Below are positions 56,907-64,000 of a stretch of 64,000 nt of DNA, piece by piece. Made by a program: the position numbers and the translations under genes. The notes beneath the pieces were generated by a model. The model was given only the letters and a program-made list of their open reading frames with translations. It did no database searches and was not told the DNA's origin. The stretch is from contig CAKMKG010000026.1 in the NCBI GenBank assembly GCA_927441425.1, positions 53,211-117,210 of the forward strand, written 5' to 3'. Every line of letters starts with the position of its first letter. The stretch's first letter is position 1. This DNA is from an uncultured Bacillota bacterium (GTDB taxonomy: Bacteria; Bacillota; Clostridia; Peptostreptococcales; Anaerovoracaceae).

Positions 56907-58802
56907 TTATTCGATATAGGTGTCAACGGATGTCCATTTCCCGTCCTGATATTGATAATAGCGTTTCACGGAAGCAGTGATATTGGGCAGCGTGATAAAC
57001 ACGACCTCCTCCGTCTCCAGAAGTGCACGGGAAGGATCGATCCAGCCTTCCACAGTTTCACCCGAAACAAAATTCAAACCTGTCATCGTTTTATTGATCG
57101 CTTCCTGCCCCCAGGCTTGATAGCCTTCCACATCATATTCCGACAATGGGGCATAAACAATCCCGTCAAGCGCCTTTTCCGCTCCCCGCACAAAGCCATC
57201 CTTGAAATAAAGGCCCGCGACAGGGTAATCAACAGGATATTTTTTTCTGTCATAAAGATATGCCGCAGCACCCGCGTTCATTGTGTTGCTTTCAATCTCG
57301 GCCGGCTCCAAAATTTTTAACTGTAAATTTTCCTCCACCGATTCCATATCCACCCGCTCAAAACCTCCATCTCCCCAGGAATATATTTCCCAGTATCCTG
57401 ATCCGAAAGGCATACTGTGATAGTCAACGGATATCAGAAAAAGGATCGAATTTCCATCCTCCAGATTTGCAGCCTGGAGGCTGTAAACCACTCCGTGTTC
57501 TACTCCCTCAAGAACCTTTATTCGATCGGTTTTTACACGCTCCCCATTATATTTCAGATAACAAGCTTCCGCTTCTTCCGTTATAAGAAATGAAAATGTT
57601 GTCTCCATCGCTCCATCCCGGTCAAGATCAAAGGGTAGGCTGATATCGGTATCGGACAGCATCGAATTTCTGCTTCCCGATTCATCCTGTCCATATGCAT
57701 CTGCTGTTTTCATTGCGATGGGAATTTTCCATTTATCCTGCCCCATCTCAATCCGGCAAGCAGAAAAGACAAGTATGAGCGTTAGGATTAAGAGAAAGGA
57801 AAGAATGCCTCGCTTCTTAATTCTCTCATCAAAGATATTCCGCATCCGGCTTTTCAGCATGCCCTTTCCTCCATTGAAGTTGGTTGAGACCGGTGGTTCC
57901 TGATGATTGTTCCCCTGCATCAATTCCAGGATTCGCTCGCTGTAACGCTTTCTGAGCAGCTGGTCAGCGCCCTTTAAAACTTCTTCATCGCAGGATATCT
58001 CGATATCCTTGTTGGCTTCTCTTATCAAGGCGTAAATGAATGGATTGAACCAATGCAGCGCATTGGCGCAAATCAGAAGCAATTTATACCACAGGTCGTT
58101 TCTTTTAAAGTGAACCAGCTCATGTTTTAATATCACTTCCAAATCTATTTTCTGATACCCCTCATGGGGTAATAATAAGGTCGGCCTGAACAATCCGACA
58201 ATCATTGGACTTAAGATTTTCCTGCATGCCATGATCTGGAATTGTTTTTCGATCCCCATCTCGGACTTCACCTTCTCTAGGATTTCCCGAATCTTTCCGT
58301 CGGAAACCTCCCGGTACCATCTCTTCGTTGCACGCTGAAAAGAGAAGTATAAACCTAGCTGCCATAGGAGAAAAAGAGCGATTCCCAATAAATAAATACC
58401 CAACGCAAGACGACTTACGGTTATGGTATCGCTCGTAGTCTTCTGCTTTTCAGAAAAACCAGCATCGACGTCTTCCAAATCATTTATCGATTCCATCCCT
58501 TCATTCAATGAGGTATACACTCCACGCTCAAGGGTTCTGCGTTCTAAAGAGGATTCTTGGGGAAGCAGGTTCCCGCCAAATGGATAGATAATCTCTTGAT
58601 CACTGAAATTTAGCTCCAGTGGGGGCGCTGTCAGCCCGAAATCTACGGGAACAACCAATCGGATCGCGAGGATCAGCCAGATATAATAACGCCACTTTAC
58701 TGCATACCTTTCATCGAGATAGGAAGACAGCAGCAATAAGAGGATTAGAATAAATGAGATGGTGATAGATATCCCTATTATGTTAAAAAAGATTGATTCC
58801 AC
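56907..58802 (-). CDS. M56-family (BlaR1-like) membrane metallopeptidase
   Basis: 631 residues, starting GTG 58802 behind GGGGGAAT. The N-terminal half has four membrane helices and the zinc gluzincin motif HELVH in ILKHELVHFKRNDLW, with EISCDEEVL as the distal ligand helix. A further membrane helix (about residues 325-345) ends ILVFSAC and leads to an extracellular domain of about 270 residues. That domain lacks the penicillin-binding STxK serine transferase pattern, so the signal is probably not a beta-lactam. It is coupled to blaI 2 bases upstream and would cleave it on sensing. Confidence 0.9.
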   Translation of the reverse strand: MESIFFNIIGISITISFILILLLLLSSYLDERYAVKWRYYIWLILAIRLVVPVDFGLTAPPLELNFSDQEIIYPFGGNLLPQESSLERRTLERGVYTSLNEGMESINDLEDVDAGFSEKQKTTSDTITVSRLALGIYLLGIALFLLWQLGLYFSFQRATKRWYREVSDGKIREILEKVKSEMGIEKQFQIMACRKILSPMIVGLFRPTLLLPHEGYQKIDLEVILKHELVHFKRNDLWYKLLLICANALHWFNPFIYALIREANKDIEISCDEEVLKGADQLLRKRYSERILELMQGNNHQEPPVSTNFNGGKGMLKSRMRNIFDERIKKRGILSFLLILTLILVFSACRIEMGQDKWKIPIAMKTADAYGQDESGSRNSMLSDTDISLPFDLDRDGAMETTFSFLITEEAEACYLKYNGERVKTDRIKVLEGVEHGVVYSLQAANLEDGNSILFLISVDYHSMPFGSGYWEIYSWGDGGFERVDMESVEENLQLKILEPAEIESNTMNAGAAAYLYDRKKYPVDYPVAGLYFKDGFVRGAEKALDGIVYAPLSEYDVEGYQAWGQEAINKTMTGLNFVSGETVEGWIDPSRALLETEEVVFITLPNITASVKRYYQYQDGKWTSVDTYIE

Positions 58803-58804
58803 GG

Positions 58805-59212
58805 TTATTCCCCCCTAGATTTTCCCGGCTTTGTTAATTCATCGATATAGTTCTTCAGTTCTTCTGCGTCCTCATTGCTGAGCTTTTTCCCATCATATAG
58901 CGCGGCAACAAAGCTTTTTAATGAACTCTTATGCAGCCTCTCCAGGAATGTTCTGCTTTCTATTTCGATATAGTCCTTTTCTGCGACCAAAGGACTGTAT
59001 ATATTGATCCTTCCCCGCTTTTCAACCTGCAGAAATCCCCTTTCCACAAGCCGGGCAAGAAAGTTCAGTACGGTTGTCGCAACCCAATTTTTCTCCCCTT
59101 GCAGCTTTTCCATCAGATATGCAGAGGAGATCGGCTCCTTTGCTTCCCATATTATCATCATGATTTCCAATTCGCTGTCCGGCAGTCTTTTGCAATTATT
59201 TTTCATATCCAT
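58805..59212 (-). CDS. BlaI/MecI/CopY-family repressor
   Basis: 135 residues. The winged-helix signature is LPDSELEIMMIIWEAKEPIS followed by VATTVLNFLARLVERGFL, and the C-terminal helices form the dimer with the protease-sensitive region. It represses its own operon by binding TACA-TGTA dyads. The promoter has two such dyads. AGGAGGTGG precedes the ATG. Confidence 0.95.
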   Translation of the reverse strand: MDMKNNCKRLPDSELEIMMIIWEAKEPISSAYLMEKLQGEKNWVATTVLNFLARLVERGFLQVEKRGRINIYSPLVAEKDYIEIESRTFLERLHKSSLKSFVAALYDGKKLSNEDAEELKNYIDELTKPGKSRGE

Positions 59213-59262
59213 ATACCACCTCCTTTCTATTCTATGATTGTTTATTCAATCGTTTGCAACTG

Positions 59263-59314
59263 TTTTACAATTGTAGAACAAGTATATTCTACAATTGTAA
59301 AATTTATTTGTCAA
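59263..59314 (-). promoter_or_regulatory. Promoter and double BlaI-type operator
   Basis: TTGACA (59309-59314), a 17-base spacer and TAGAAT (59286-59291) on the minus strand. Two 16-bp blocks, TTTTACAATTGTAGAA (59263-59278) and TTCTACAATTGTAAAA (59287-59302), are exact inverted copies. Each has a TACAATTGTA palindrome. One covers the spacer and -10 box, the other the transcription start. Confidence 0.85.
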
Positions 59315-59429
59315 CTCACAAGTCTGGAATTATGTGGAATTAAATAACCCTCGCATTTTTGTAATCCCTGCGTATAAAGCCCGTCATCCAACCAAGCCGA
59401 GATTCAAAGACTAGGAAACAGTCAATTAA

Positions 59430-59480
59430 AAACCTCCTTTGATTCAAACCATTTCATTTGGTTGCATCTACAGGAGGTTT
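59430..59480 (-). terminator. Terminator of the FMN reductase gene
   Basis: AAACCTCCT (59430-59438) pairs with AGGAGGTTT (59472-59480) over a long loop that can fold internally; TTTTAATTG follows on the minus side. Bases 59315-59429 show no other feature. Confidence 0.6.
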
Positions 59481-59500
59481 GTTACGATGACTTGGGATCT

Positions 59501-60115
59501 CTAGCGTATGAAATTCGTCATGGTCCATGGTTCTCTCTCCGGAGCCGGCTGCTTTCCATCTTGAATGGACTTCAGCACCCATGCCATATTATTGCCTAAG
59601 GTCCGCATGATCTGCATTCCTTCCAGATCCTTCCGTACCTCTTCCGGCGACATACCGTGTACCATATTCCAATACTGTGACGAGATCACCGGCATTTGAC
59701 TGATCGTAAAATATTTATTCAAACGGTCAAAGGCTGCGGTGGATCCTCCGCGACGGCAGCTTACAACAGCAGCAGCGGGCTTGTTTCCAAACTTGTGAGA
59801 ACTCGAAAAAAAGATACGGTCAAGCAATGCGCACAAAGCACCATTGGGTCCGGCATAGTAAACCGGAGAACCGATTACAATTCCATCTGCAGCAATAAAA
59901 AGCTTCCTCAGATCATTGCACACATCACCTTCTAACGCGCAGCGTTCGAGTATCTCACACCGTCCGCAAGCAATACAACCATGGACAGGCTTAATTCCGA
60001 TATGAAAAATCTCTGTTTCTATTCCATTCTTTTGCAATGCAACGGCTACCTCGGTCAGTGCGGTAAAGGTGCAGCCCTCTTTATTAGGGCTTCCATTCAC
60101 TAATAATACTTTCAT
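59501..60115 (-). CDS. Flavodoxin-fold NAD(P)H-dependent FMN reductase / iron-sulfur flavoprotein type
   Basis: 204 residues. LLVNGSPNKEGCTFTALTEV is the FMN phosphate loop, and GSPVYYAGPNGALCALLDR the isoalloxazine loop. HGCIACGRCEILERC has the compact Cys cluster of iron-sulfur flavoproteins. It reduces flavin or small acceptors at the expense of NAD(P)H or ferredoxin. It follows the two QueG-like genes on the same strand by 29 bases and could form one redox operon with them. Confidence 0.88.
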   Translation of the reverse strand: MKVLLVNGSPNKEGCTFTALTEVAVALQKNGIETEIFHIGIKPVHGCIACGRCEILERCALEGDVCNDLRKLFIAADGIVIGSPVYYAGPNGALCALLDRIFFSSSHKFGNKPAAAVVSCRRGGSTAAFDRLNKYFTISQMPVISSQYWNMVHGMSPEEVRKDLEGMQIMRTLGNNMAWVLKSIQDGKQPAPEREPWTMTNFIR

Positions 60116-60144
60116 ATACTCATCCTTTCCATCTCTTCTTATTT

Positions 60145-61032
60145 CTATTTATGCCTGAAATTATATGCAAGGCCAACGTTTCTGCGGAATAGATCATAAG
60201 ATAAATCTACTCCGGTCAGCAAGGGAAGGATCTTTTCTTTATACTCCGCCTCCTCCATTTTCAACAAATTCTCAAAACGGAAGAGCGCAAGCAGTTCCTC
60301 CTTATTTCCGAAGGTCTCCAAGATTTTGGTGTTCAGCGGATCCTTCAAATGCTGTTTATTCCAAGGACATGCCTCTTGACAGATGTCACATTCAAAGAAG
60401 AAATTATCCTGCATTTCTGTTATCGTTTCGGGCATATTTTCTTCCTCCAGCAGGTTGGAAAGACATTTTGAACGATTTAACTTCTTCGGCTTTAGGGCTT
60501 GCGAAGGGCAACTGTCAATACATGCCATGCAGCTTCCGCAGTGGTCTTCCTCCTGTTCATATACCTCTGCAAGATCCGCATCGGTAATGATCGCCCCAAT
60601 CGCCTGAAAGCTTCCGTATTTCCGACTGAGCAGCAAGGTGTTTTTCCCCGCCCAGCCAAGCCCCGCTTTGACTGCTGCAGGCTTCATGGGGACACAGTTA
60701 TCTTCCAGTATCCCATCGTAAATCACCGCCTGGTATCCCTGTGAAACGAGATAGTCCCGAAGCGGCTTCAACGGCTCAACAACATTCCAATAAAATCCTG
60801 ACAGAGCAAGTCGACTCATCTTACCGTGGAGATCCAAATCGGTATCCGGCAGATAAAAACCCCCAATGTATACCGTTGATATTACAAGACTTTTTGCCTC
60901 AGGCATGAAATCCTTCGGTTGTCTTCCGGAAAATACCTCCTTGGGTTCCAACGCTTCGGCATCAATAAACCGGATTTCATCTATCATATGTTCATAGGCT
61001 ATTTTCTTCATTTTTTCCTTAAGACTTTCCAT
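60145..61032 (-). CDS. QueG-like double [4Fe-4S] reductase
   Basis: 295 residues. Eight cluster ligands are seen: CGSCMACIDSCP and CDICQEACPWN, with a lone Cys in RSKCLSN, as in epoxyqueuosine reductase QueG. AGLGWAGKNTLLLSRKYGSFQ is the conserved cobalamin-domain segment. True QueG is usually longer (about 380 residues with a C-terminal HEAT extension); this short form may act on a different substrate. AAGGGGGG precedes the ATG. Confidence 0.82.
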   Translation of the reverse strand: MESLKEKMKKIAYEHMIDEIRFIDAEALEPKEVFSGRQPKDFMPEAKSLVISTVYIGGFYLPDTDLDLHGKMSRLALSGFYWNVVEPLKPLRDYLVSQGYQAVIYDGILEDNCVPMKPAAVKAGLGWAGKNTLLLSRKYGSFQAIGAIITDADLAEVYEQEEDHCGSCMACIDSCPSQALKPKKLNRSKCLSNLLEEENMPETITEMQDNFFFECDICQEACPWNKQHLKDPLNTKILETFGNKEELLALFRFENLLKMEEAEYKEKILPLLTGVDLSYDLFRRNVGLAYNFRHK

Positions 61033-61043
61033 AACATCCCCCC

Positions 61044-61889
61044 TTATGGTCTTTTATTTTGGCATGGAACCCCAGCCTGGCATAAGCCGCAGCCAAGAAT
61101 ATAATCTCCTCGTTCGATCCCCTCAGGCCAATACTTTTCTGCAAATACTTCCTCATATGCATCGCAGGCATCCTTGTCGTGGCCTTCTGTTGTTATTGCG
61201 CTTGCCGGACAGCGTTTTATGCAGACCCCACAGCTTCCATCCTGAAAGTACAGACACCATTCCTGATGCGTAGAATATGGTCTTTTCGAAGGGGTAAGCG
61301 GCGCTTCAAGAATCAGGGATGTAATACGTACCGCCTTTCCATTCTCCGTGATAAGCCCTTCCGAGAGTCCGAACGTTCCCAATCCGGCTAGATAAGCAGT
61401 GTGTCGATGTGACCATTTGGATGAGATACCTAACTTTTCCGATCTTACAGTACTGAACTCCGGAAGCAGGTCGATGGAAACACTGCGAATTTCCATTTTC
61501 TCCAGTCGTTCTACCAGCTTTCCGCTGAATTCCTTCATAAGAGGTTCCCACTCTCCTCTAGATACGATCCATTCTTTGGCTGGACACTTCTTTTCCTTTG
61601 ATTGAGCCTGCTTTGTCTCCATGGTTTGCGGAAATACCATAACCACGACACTCAATTTTTCCTTAGAAATAGATCCCGGATATTTCAACTGAAAAGCATC
61701 TACAGGGCTCCAGTGAAACGGGCCGATATGCTCCTTCAAGAAATCGTAATATGGATCGTCCCCAGTGGTAATTCCAATGAGAGGCCTGTCCCACATCGGT
61801 GCTGTCTGTTTTCCCAAAGTCGCGAAGTTATTTTTTTCCAGCGAATCATATACCTCATTGATCAATTGCTCGATATCACCATTCGTCAT
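61044..61889 (-). CDS. QueG-related iron-sulfur reductase paralogue
   Basis: 281 residues. The conserved AYLAGLGTFGLSEGLITENGK corresponds to the QueG-like segment AGLGWAGKNTLL of its neighbour. The cluster motif GSCGVCIKRCPASAI binds one [4Fe-4S], and CGLCQAGVPC near the C-terminus may complete a second. It is 11 bases upstream of the 60145 gene. The N-terminal about 90 residues differ from QueG. Substrate is unknown. Confidence 0.78.
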   Translation of the reverse strand: MTNGDIEQLINEVYDSLEKNNFATLGKQTAPMWDRPLIGITTGDDPYYDFLKEHIGPFHWSPVDAFQLKYPGSISKEKLSVVVMVFPQTMETKQAQSKEKKCPAKEWIVSRGEWEPLMKEFSGKLVERLEKMEIRSVSIDLLPEFSTVRSEKLGISSKWSHRHTAYLAGLGTFGLSEGLITENGKAVRITSLILEAPLTPSKRPYSTHQEWCLYFQDGSCGVCIKRCPASAITTEGHDKDACDAYEEVFAEKYWPEGIERGDYILGCGLCQAGVPCQNKRP

Positions 61890-62046
61890 GTCGTTTGCTT
61901 ACCTCCTGTTGTTCTATTTTCTAAAATTAGTGTAACATAAAACAATTCGTTGAAATATAATTGCGTCAAATATAATACAGTATACTTATACACTCTGCTG
62001 TTATGACCATTGCGTATGGAAATGAAATACATTACAATATTATTGT

Positions 62047-62060
62047 GTTGCATATGCAAC
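62047..62060. promoter_or_regulatory. Palindrome upstream of hcp
   Basis: GTTGCATATGCAAC is a perfect 14-bp palindrome 56 bases before the hcp start. Its position suits an operator for a redox or nitrosative-stress regulator of the CRP/FNR family. Confidence 0.5.
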
Positions 62061-62116
62061 TACAAAAACCAGCCTTCTCTTATATGATAAAAATAAGCAA
62101 AGGAGGGATCGTTAAC

Positions 62117-63781
62117 ATGAGTATGTTTTGCAATCAATGCCAGGAGACTGCCAGAGGCACGGGGTGTGAATTCGGCGGTGTCTGCGGAAAAAGCGAGGAA
62201 CTAGCGGATCTTCAGGATTTATTGATCTATACACTAAAAGGAATTTCTGAAATCGTGGTAAAAGGTAGGCTAGGGGGAACGACTCTATACGACGCGAACC
62301 ATGAGTTTATAAAGAGCCTGTTTATGACCATCACCAATGCCAATTTTGATGACGATGCAATCATTCATCAAATCAAAAAAATGATTTCACTGCGCAATGA
62401 ATTGCGAAAGAATATTCCCCCAGAAAAAATTTCAAACCCCTCGTTACAGCAAGGCTGGTTGCTTCATGATGCGGCAACCTTTGAAGTGAACTCGATGCGA
62501 GATTTGACCTTTAAGGCCTCTTATGTAGGATACTCTGCCAAGGAAAATGTAGATATCCGGTCACTGCGTCAGCTGGTTATCTTTGGGATAAAGGGATTGG
62601 CAGCATATTCCCATCATGCAATGAATCTCGGGAAAGAAAACGATACACTTTACGCCTTCTTCTATGAAGCTCTGGCTGCTACACTTGACGACAGCCTTAC
62701 AATAGAGGAGCTCCTAGCCCTCGCCATGAAAACGGGCCAGTTCGGAGTTACGGCAATGGCCCTCCTCGATGAAGGAAATACATCCAGATACGGCAATCCG
62801 GAAATCACCGAGGTAAATATCGGAGTACGGGATCGTCCGGCAATTCTCGTCTCAGGTCATGACCTGACCGACTTGGAGCAACTTTTAGAGCAGACACAGG
62901 GTACCGGGGTGGATGTTTATACCCATAGCGAAATGCTTCCGGCACATTACTATCCGGCCTTTAAGAAATATGAAAACTTTGCCGGAAACTACGGAAGTGC
63001 ATGGTGGAAACAGGACGTGGAATTTGTATCCTTCAACGGACCGATCCTCTTTACGACAAACTGTATCGTACCGCCTGTCAACGAAGAAGTAGTATCCAGA
63101 ATCTTTACCACTGGGGCCTCCGGTTATCCGGGATGCACTTATATAAACGCGGATTCCAATGGAAGAAAGGATTTCTCAAGTATCATTGAACTTGCTAAGA
63201 CATTAAATGCTCCTGACGAAATCGAAACAGGAAAGATTGTGGGAGGATTCGCCCATGCACAGGTTTTCGCGCTTGCAGACAAGGTTGTCGATGCAGTGAG
63301 ATCAGGGGCAATCAGAAAATTCTTTGTCATGGCCGGCTGTGACGGAAGGATGAAAGAGAGGGAATACTACACCAGCTTCGCCGAGAACCTTCCAAAGGAT
63401 ACAGTAATTCTCACCGCAGGCTGTGCAAAGTATCGCTACAACAAGCTTTCCTTGGGAGATATCTGTGGTATCCCAAGAGTGCTGGATGCAGGCCAGTGCA
63501 ACGACTCCTACTCTCTAGCCCTCATTGCCCTGAAGTTGAAGGAAATCTTTCAGTTGAGCGACATCAACGACCTGCCCATCGCGTATAATATTGCATGGTA
63601 TGAACAGAAAGCTGTAATCGTACTTCTTGCACTTTTATCCCTAGGGGTAAGGAACATTCACCTCGGTCCAACCCTACCGGCATTTCTGTCTGCCAATGTT
63701 ACAACGTTGCTGGTGGAAACCTTCGGTATCGCTGGCATCGGAACTGTCGATGAAGATAGGAAGCTTTTTCTCGGCGAATAA
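62117..63781 (+). CDS. hcp: Hybrid cluster protein (hydroxylamine reductase)
   Basis: 554 residues from ATG 62117 behind AAAGGAGGG; the open frame to 62003 crosses the promoter and is rejected. The N-terminal cluster spacing [19 protein letters not shown] (Cx2Cx8Cx5C) is that of class I Hcp. Hybrid-cluster ligands are seen in [23 protein letters not shown] and DAGQCND. The enzyme is induced by nitrosative stress and reduces NO or hydroxylamine. It is monocistronic with a terminator, and no HcpR-like regulator is visible nearby. Confidence 0.96.
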   Translation: MSMFCNQCQETARGTGCEFGGVCGKSEELADLQDLLIYTLKGISEIVVKGRLGGTTLYDANHEFIKSLFMTITNANFDDDAIIHQIKKMISLRNELRKNIPPEKISNPSLQQGWLLHDAATFEVNSMRDLTFKASYVGYSAKENVDIRSLRQLVIFGIKGLAAYSHHAMNLGKENDTLYAFFYEALAATLDDSLTIEELLALAMKTGQFGVTAMALLDEGNTSRYGNPEITEVNIGVRDRPAILVSGHDLTDLEQLLEQTQGTGVDVYTHSEMLPAHYYPAFKKYENFAGNYGSAWWKQDVEFVSFNGPILFTTNCIVPPVNEEVVSRIFTTGASGYPGCTYINADSNGRKDFSSIIELAKTLNAPDEIETGKIVGGFAHAQVFALADKVVDAVRSGAIRKFFVMAGCDGRMKEREYYTSFAENLPKDTVILTAGCAKYRYNKLSLGDICGIPRVLDAGQCNDSYSLALIALKLKEIFQLSDINDLPIAYNIAWYEQKAVIVLLALLSLGVRNIHLGPTLPAFLSANVTTLLVETFGIAGIGTVDEDRKLFLGE

Positions 63782-63785
63782 AAAT

Positions 63786-63820
63786 GGAACCCGGTATCCA
63801 GTTGCTGTAGCGCGGGTTCC
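63786..63820 (+). terminator. hcp terminator
   Basis: GGAACCCG (63786-63793) pairs with CGGGTTCC (63813-63820), followed by TTTTCTTATGTTTT. Confidence 0.88.
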
Positions 63821-63859
63821 TTTTCTTATGTTTTATTCTTAATGCAATGGAGATCACTT

Positions 63860-64000
63860 CTACCAGAAATTATTTCTATAAAGATATAATTTATCTTTCA
63901 GCTCAACATCAGTGATGAAATATAGATTGTTAACAGATGGATTACTGATTGTTGCTTCAGGCATCTGGCGATGCCTCATAAGGCTGTCAATAATCTTGTT
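63860..64000 (-). CDS. C-terminal fragment of an unidentified gene cut by the window edge
   Basis: 46 codons are open from the right edge to TAG at 63860-63862, ending with YLYRNNFW. The residue mix (LKDKLYLYRNN, MRHRQMPEAT) looks protein-like. It is too short to assign, and a chance open frame cannot be excluded. Confidence 0.45.
   Translation of the reverse strand, partial: NKIIDSLMRHRQMPEATISNPSVNNLYFITDVELKDKLYLYRNNFW

Noticed and set aside
61976..62116. Longer N-terminus of Hcp from 62003
   Set aside because: The extension contains the promoter palindrome and does not resemble Hcp; the ATG at 62117 has a strong ribosome site and the family N-terminus.

Overview
The window looks like a chromosomal segment of an anaerobic, low-to-moderate-GC Gram-positive bacterium of the class Clostridia. 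An amino-acid-fermenting lineage near Anaerovoracaceae or other Eubacteriales is my guess, but no rRNA is present to test it. The reasons are strong AGGAGG ribosome binding sites, TTGACA/TATAAT promoters, several TTG/GTG starts, a CIRCE element before clpB, a trimeric [FeFe] hydrogenase, two different glutamate dehydrogenases, a class I hybrid cluster protein and many LysM/M56/BlaI-type Gram-positive proteins. I see no tRNA, rRNA, CRISPR, insertion sequence or prophage. There are about 52 credible genes plus one cut by the right edge.

Layout. 1-5.7 kb: a mazEF-like toxin-antitoxin operon whose antitoxin appears to lack its DNA-binding half, an NAD(P)HX dehydratase, the Mg2+ channel MgtE with an upstream small ORF, and ilvD. 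6-8.3 kb: a secreted LysM-M28 peptidase. 8.4-18 kb: a transport and sensing block with a TRAP transporter, a sodium:solute symporter, a divergent PAS histidine kinase/OmpR regulator pair, a DUF3311 membrane peptide, an FMN-reductase-like protein and an LDH-like dehydrogenase. 18-29.8 kb: the most unusual stretch. A ~1600-residue fusion (HD, helical repeats, NadD-like nucleotidyltransferase, acetyltransferase-like region, phosphoribosyltransferase) is divergent from a glutamate dehydrogenase, followed by a ~1045-residue GAF-like/PEP-synthase-ATP-grasp/nucleotidyltransferase fusion and then a second glutamate dehydrogenase. Both dehydrogenases have a related 15-bp palindrome upstream.

30-42 kb: ClpB under CIRCE, an M50 protease with a DUF815 ATPase, a six-LysM protein with Met/Pro-rich linkers, glyA, cardiolipin synthase, thioredoxin, an RseC-like protein, DUF6506 and a drug-type MFS exporter. 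42-47 kb: electron-bifurcating-type hydrogenase hydCBA with a well-defined promoter and tandem 14-bp repeats in the leader, then an acetate/succinate transporter. 47-54 kb: an EamA exporter convergent with and overlapping uppP, a HAD phosphatase, small conserved proteins and a DbpA-like DEAD helicase. 54-59 kb: a C39-like protein, DUF3892, and a BlaI-M56 sensor operon that also carries a WG-repeat membrane protein, with a double dyad operator over its promoter. 59-64 kb: flavin and iron-sulfur reductases, including two QueG-like proteins, and hcp with a perfect palindrome upstream.

Taken together the genes fit a glutamate-fermenting anaerobe: glutamate dehydrogenases make NADH, the hydrogenase disposes of electrons, and TRAP/SSS/SatP carriers move organic acids. 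Two short nested inverted repeats of one family (2147-2285 and 29904-29988) are the only dispersed repeats seen.
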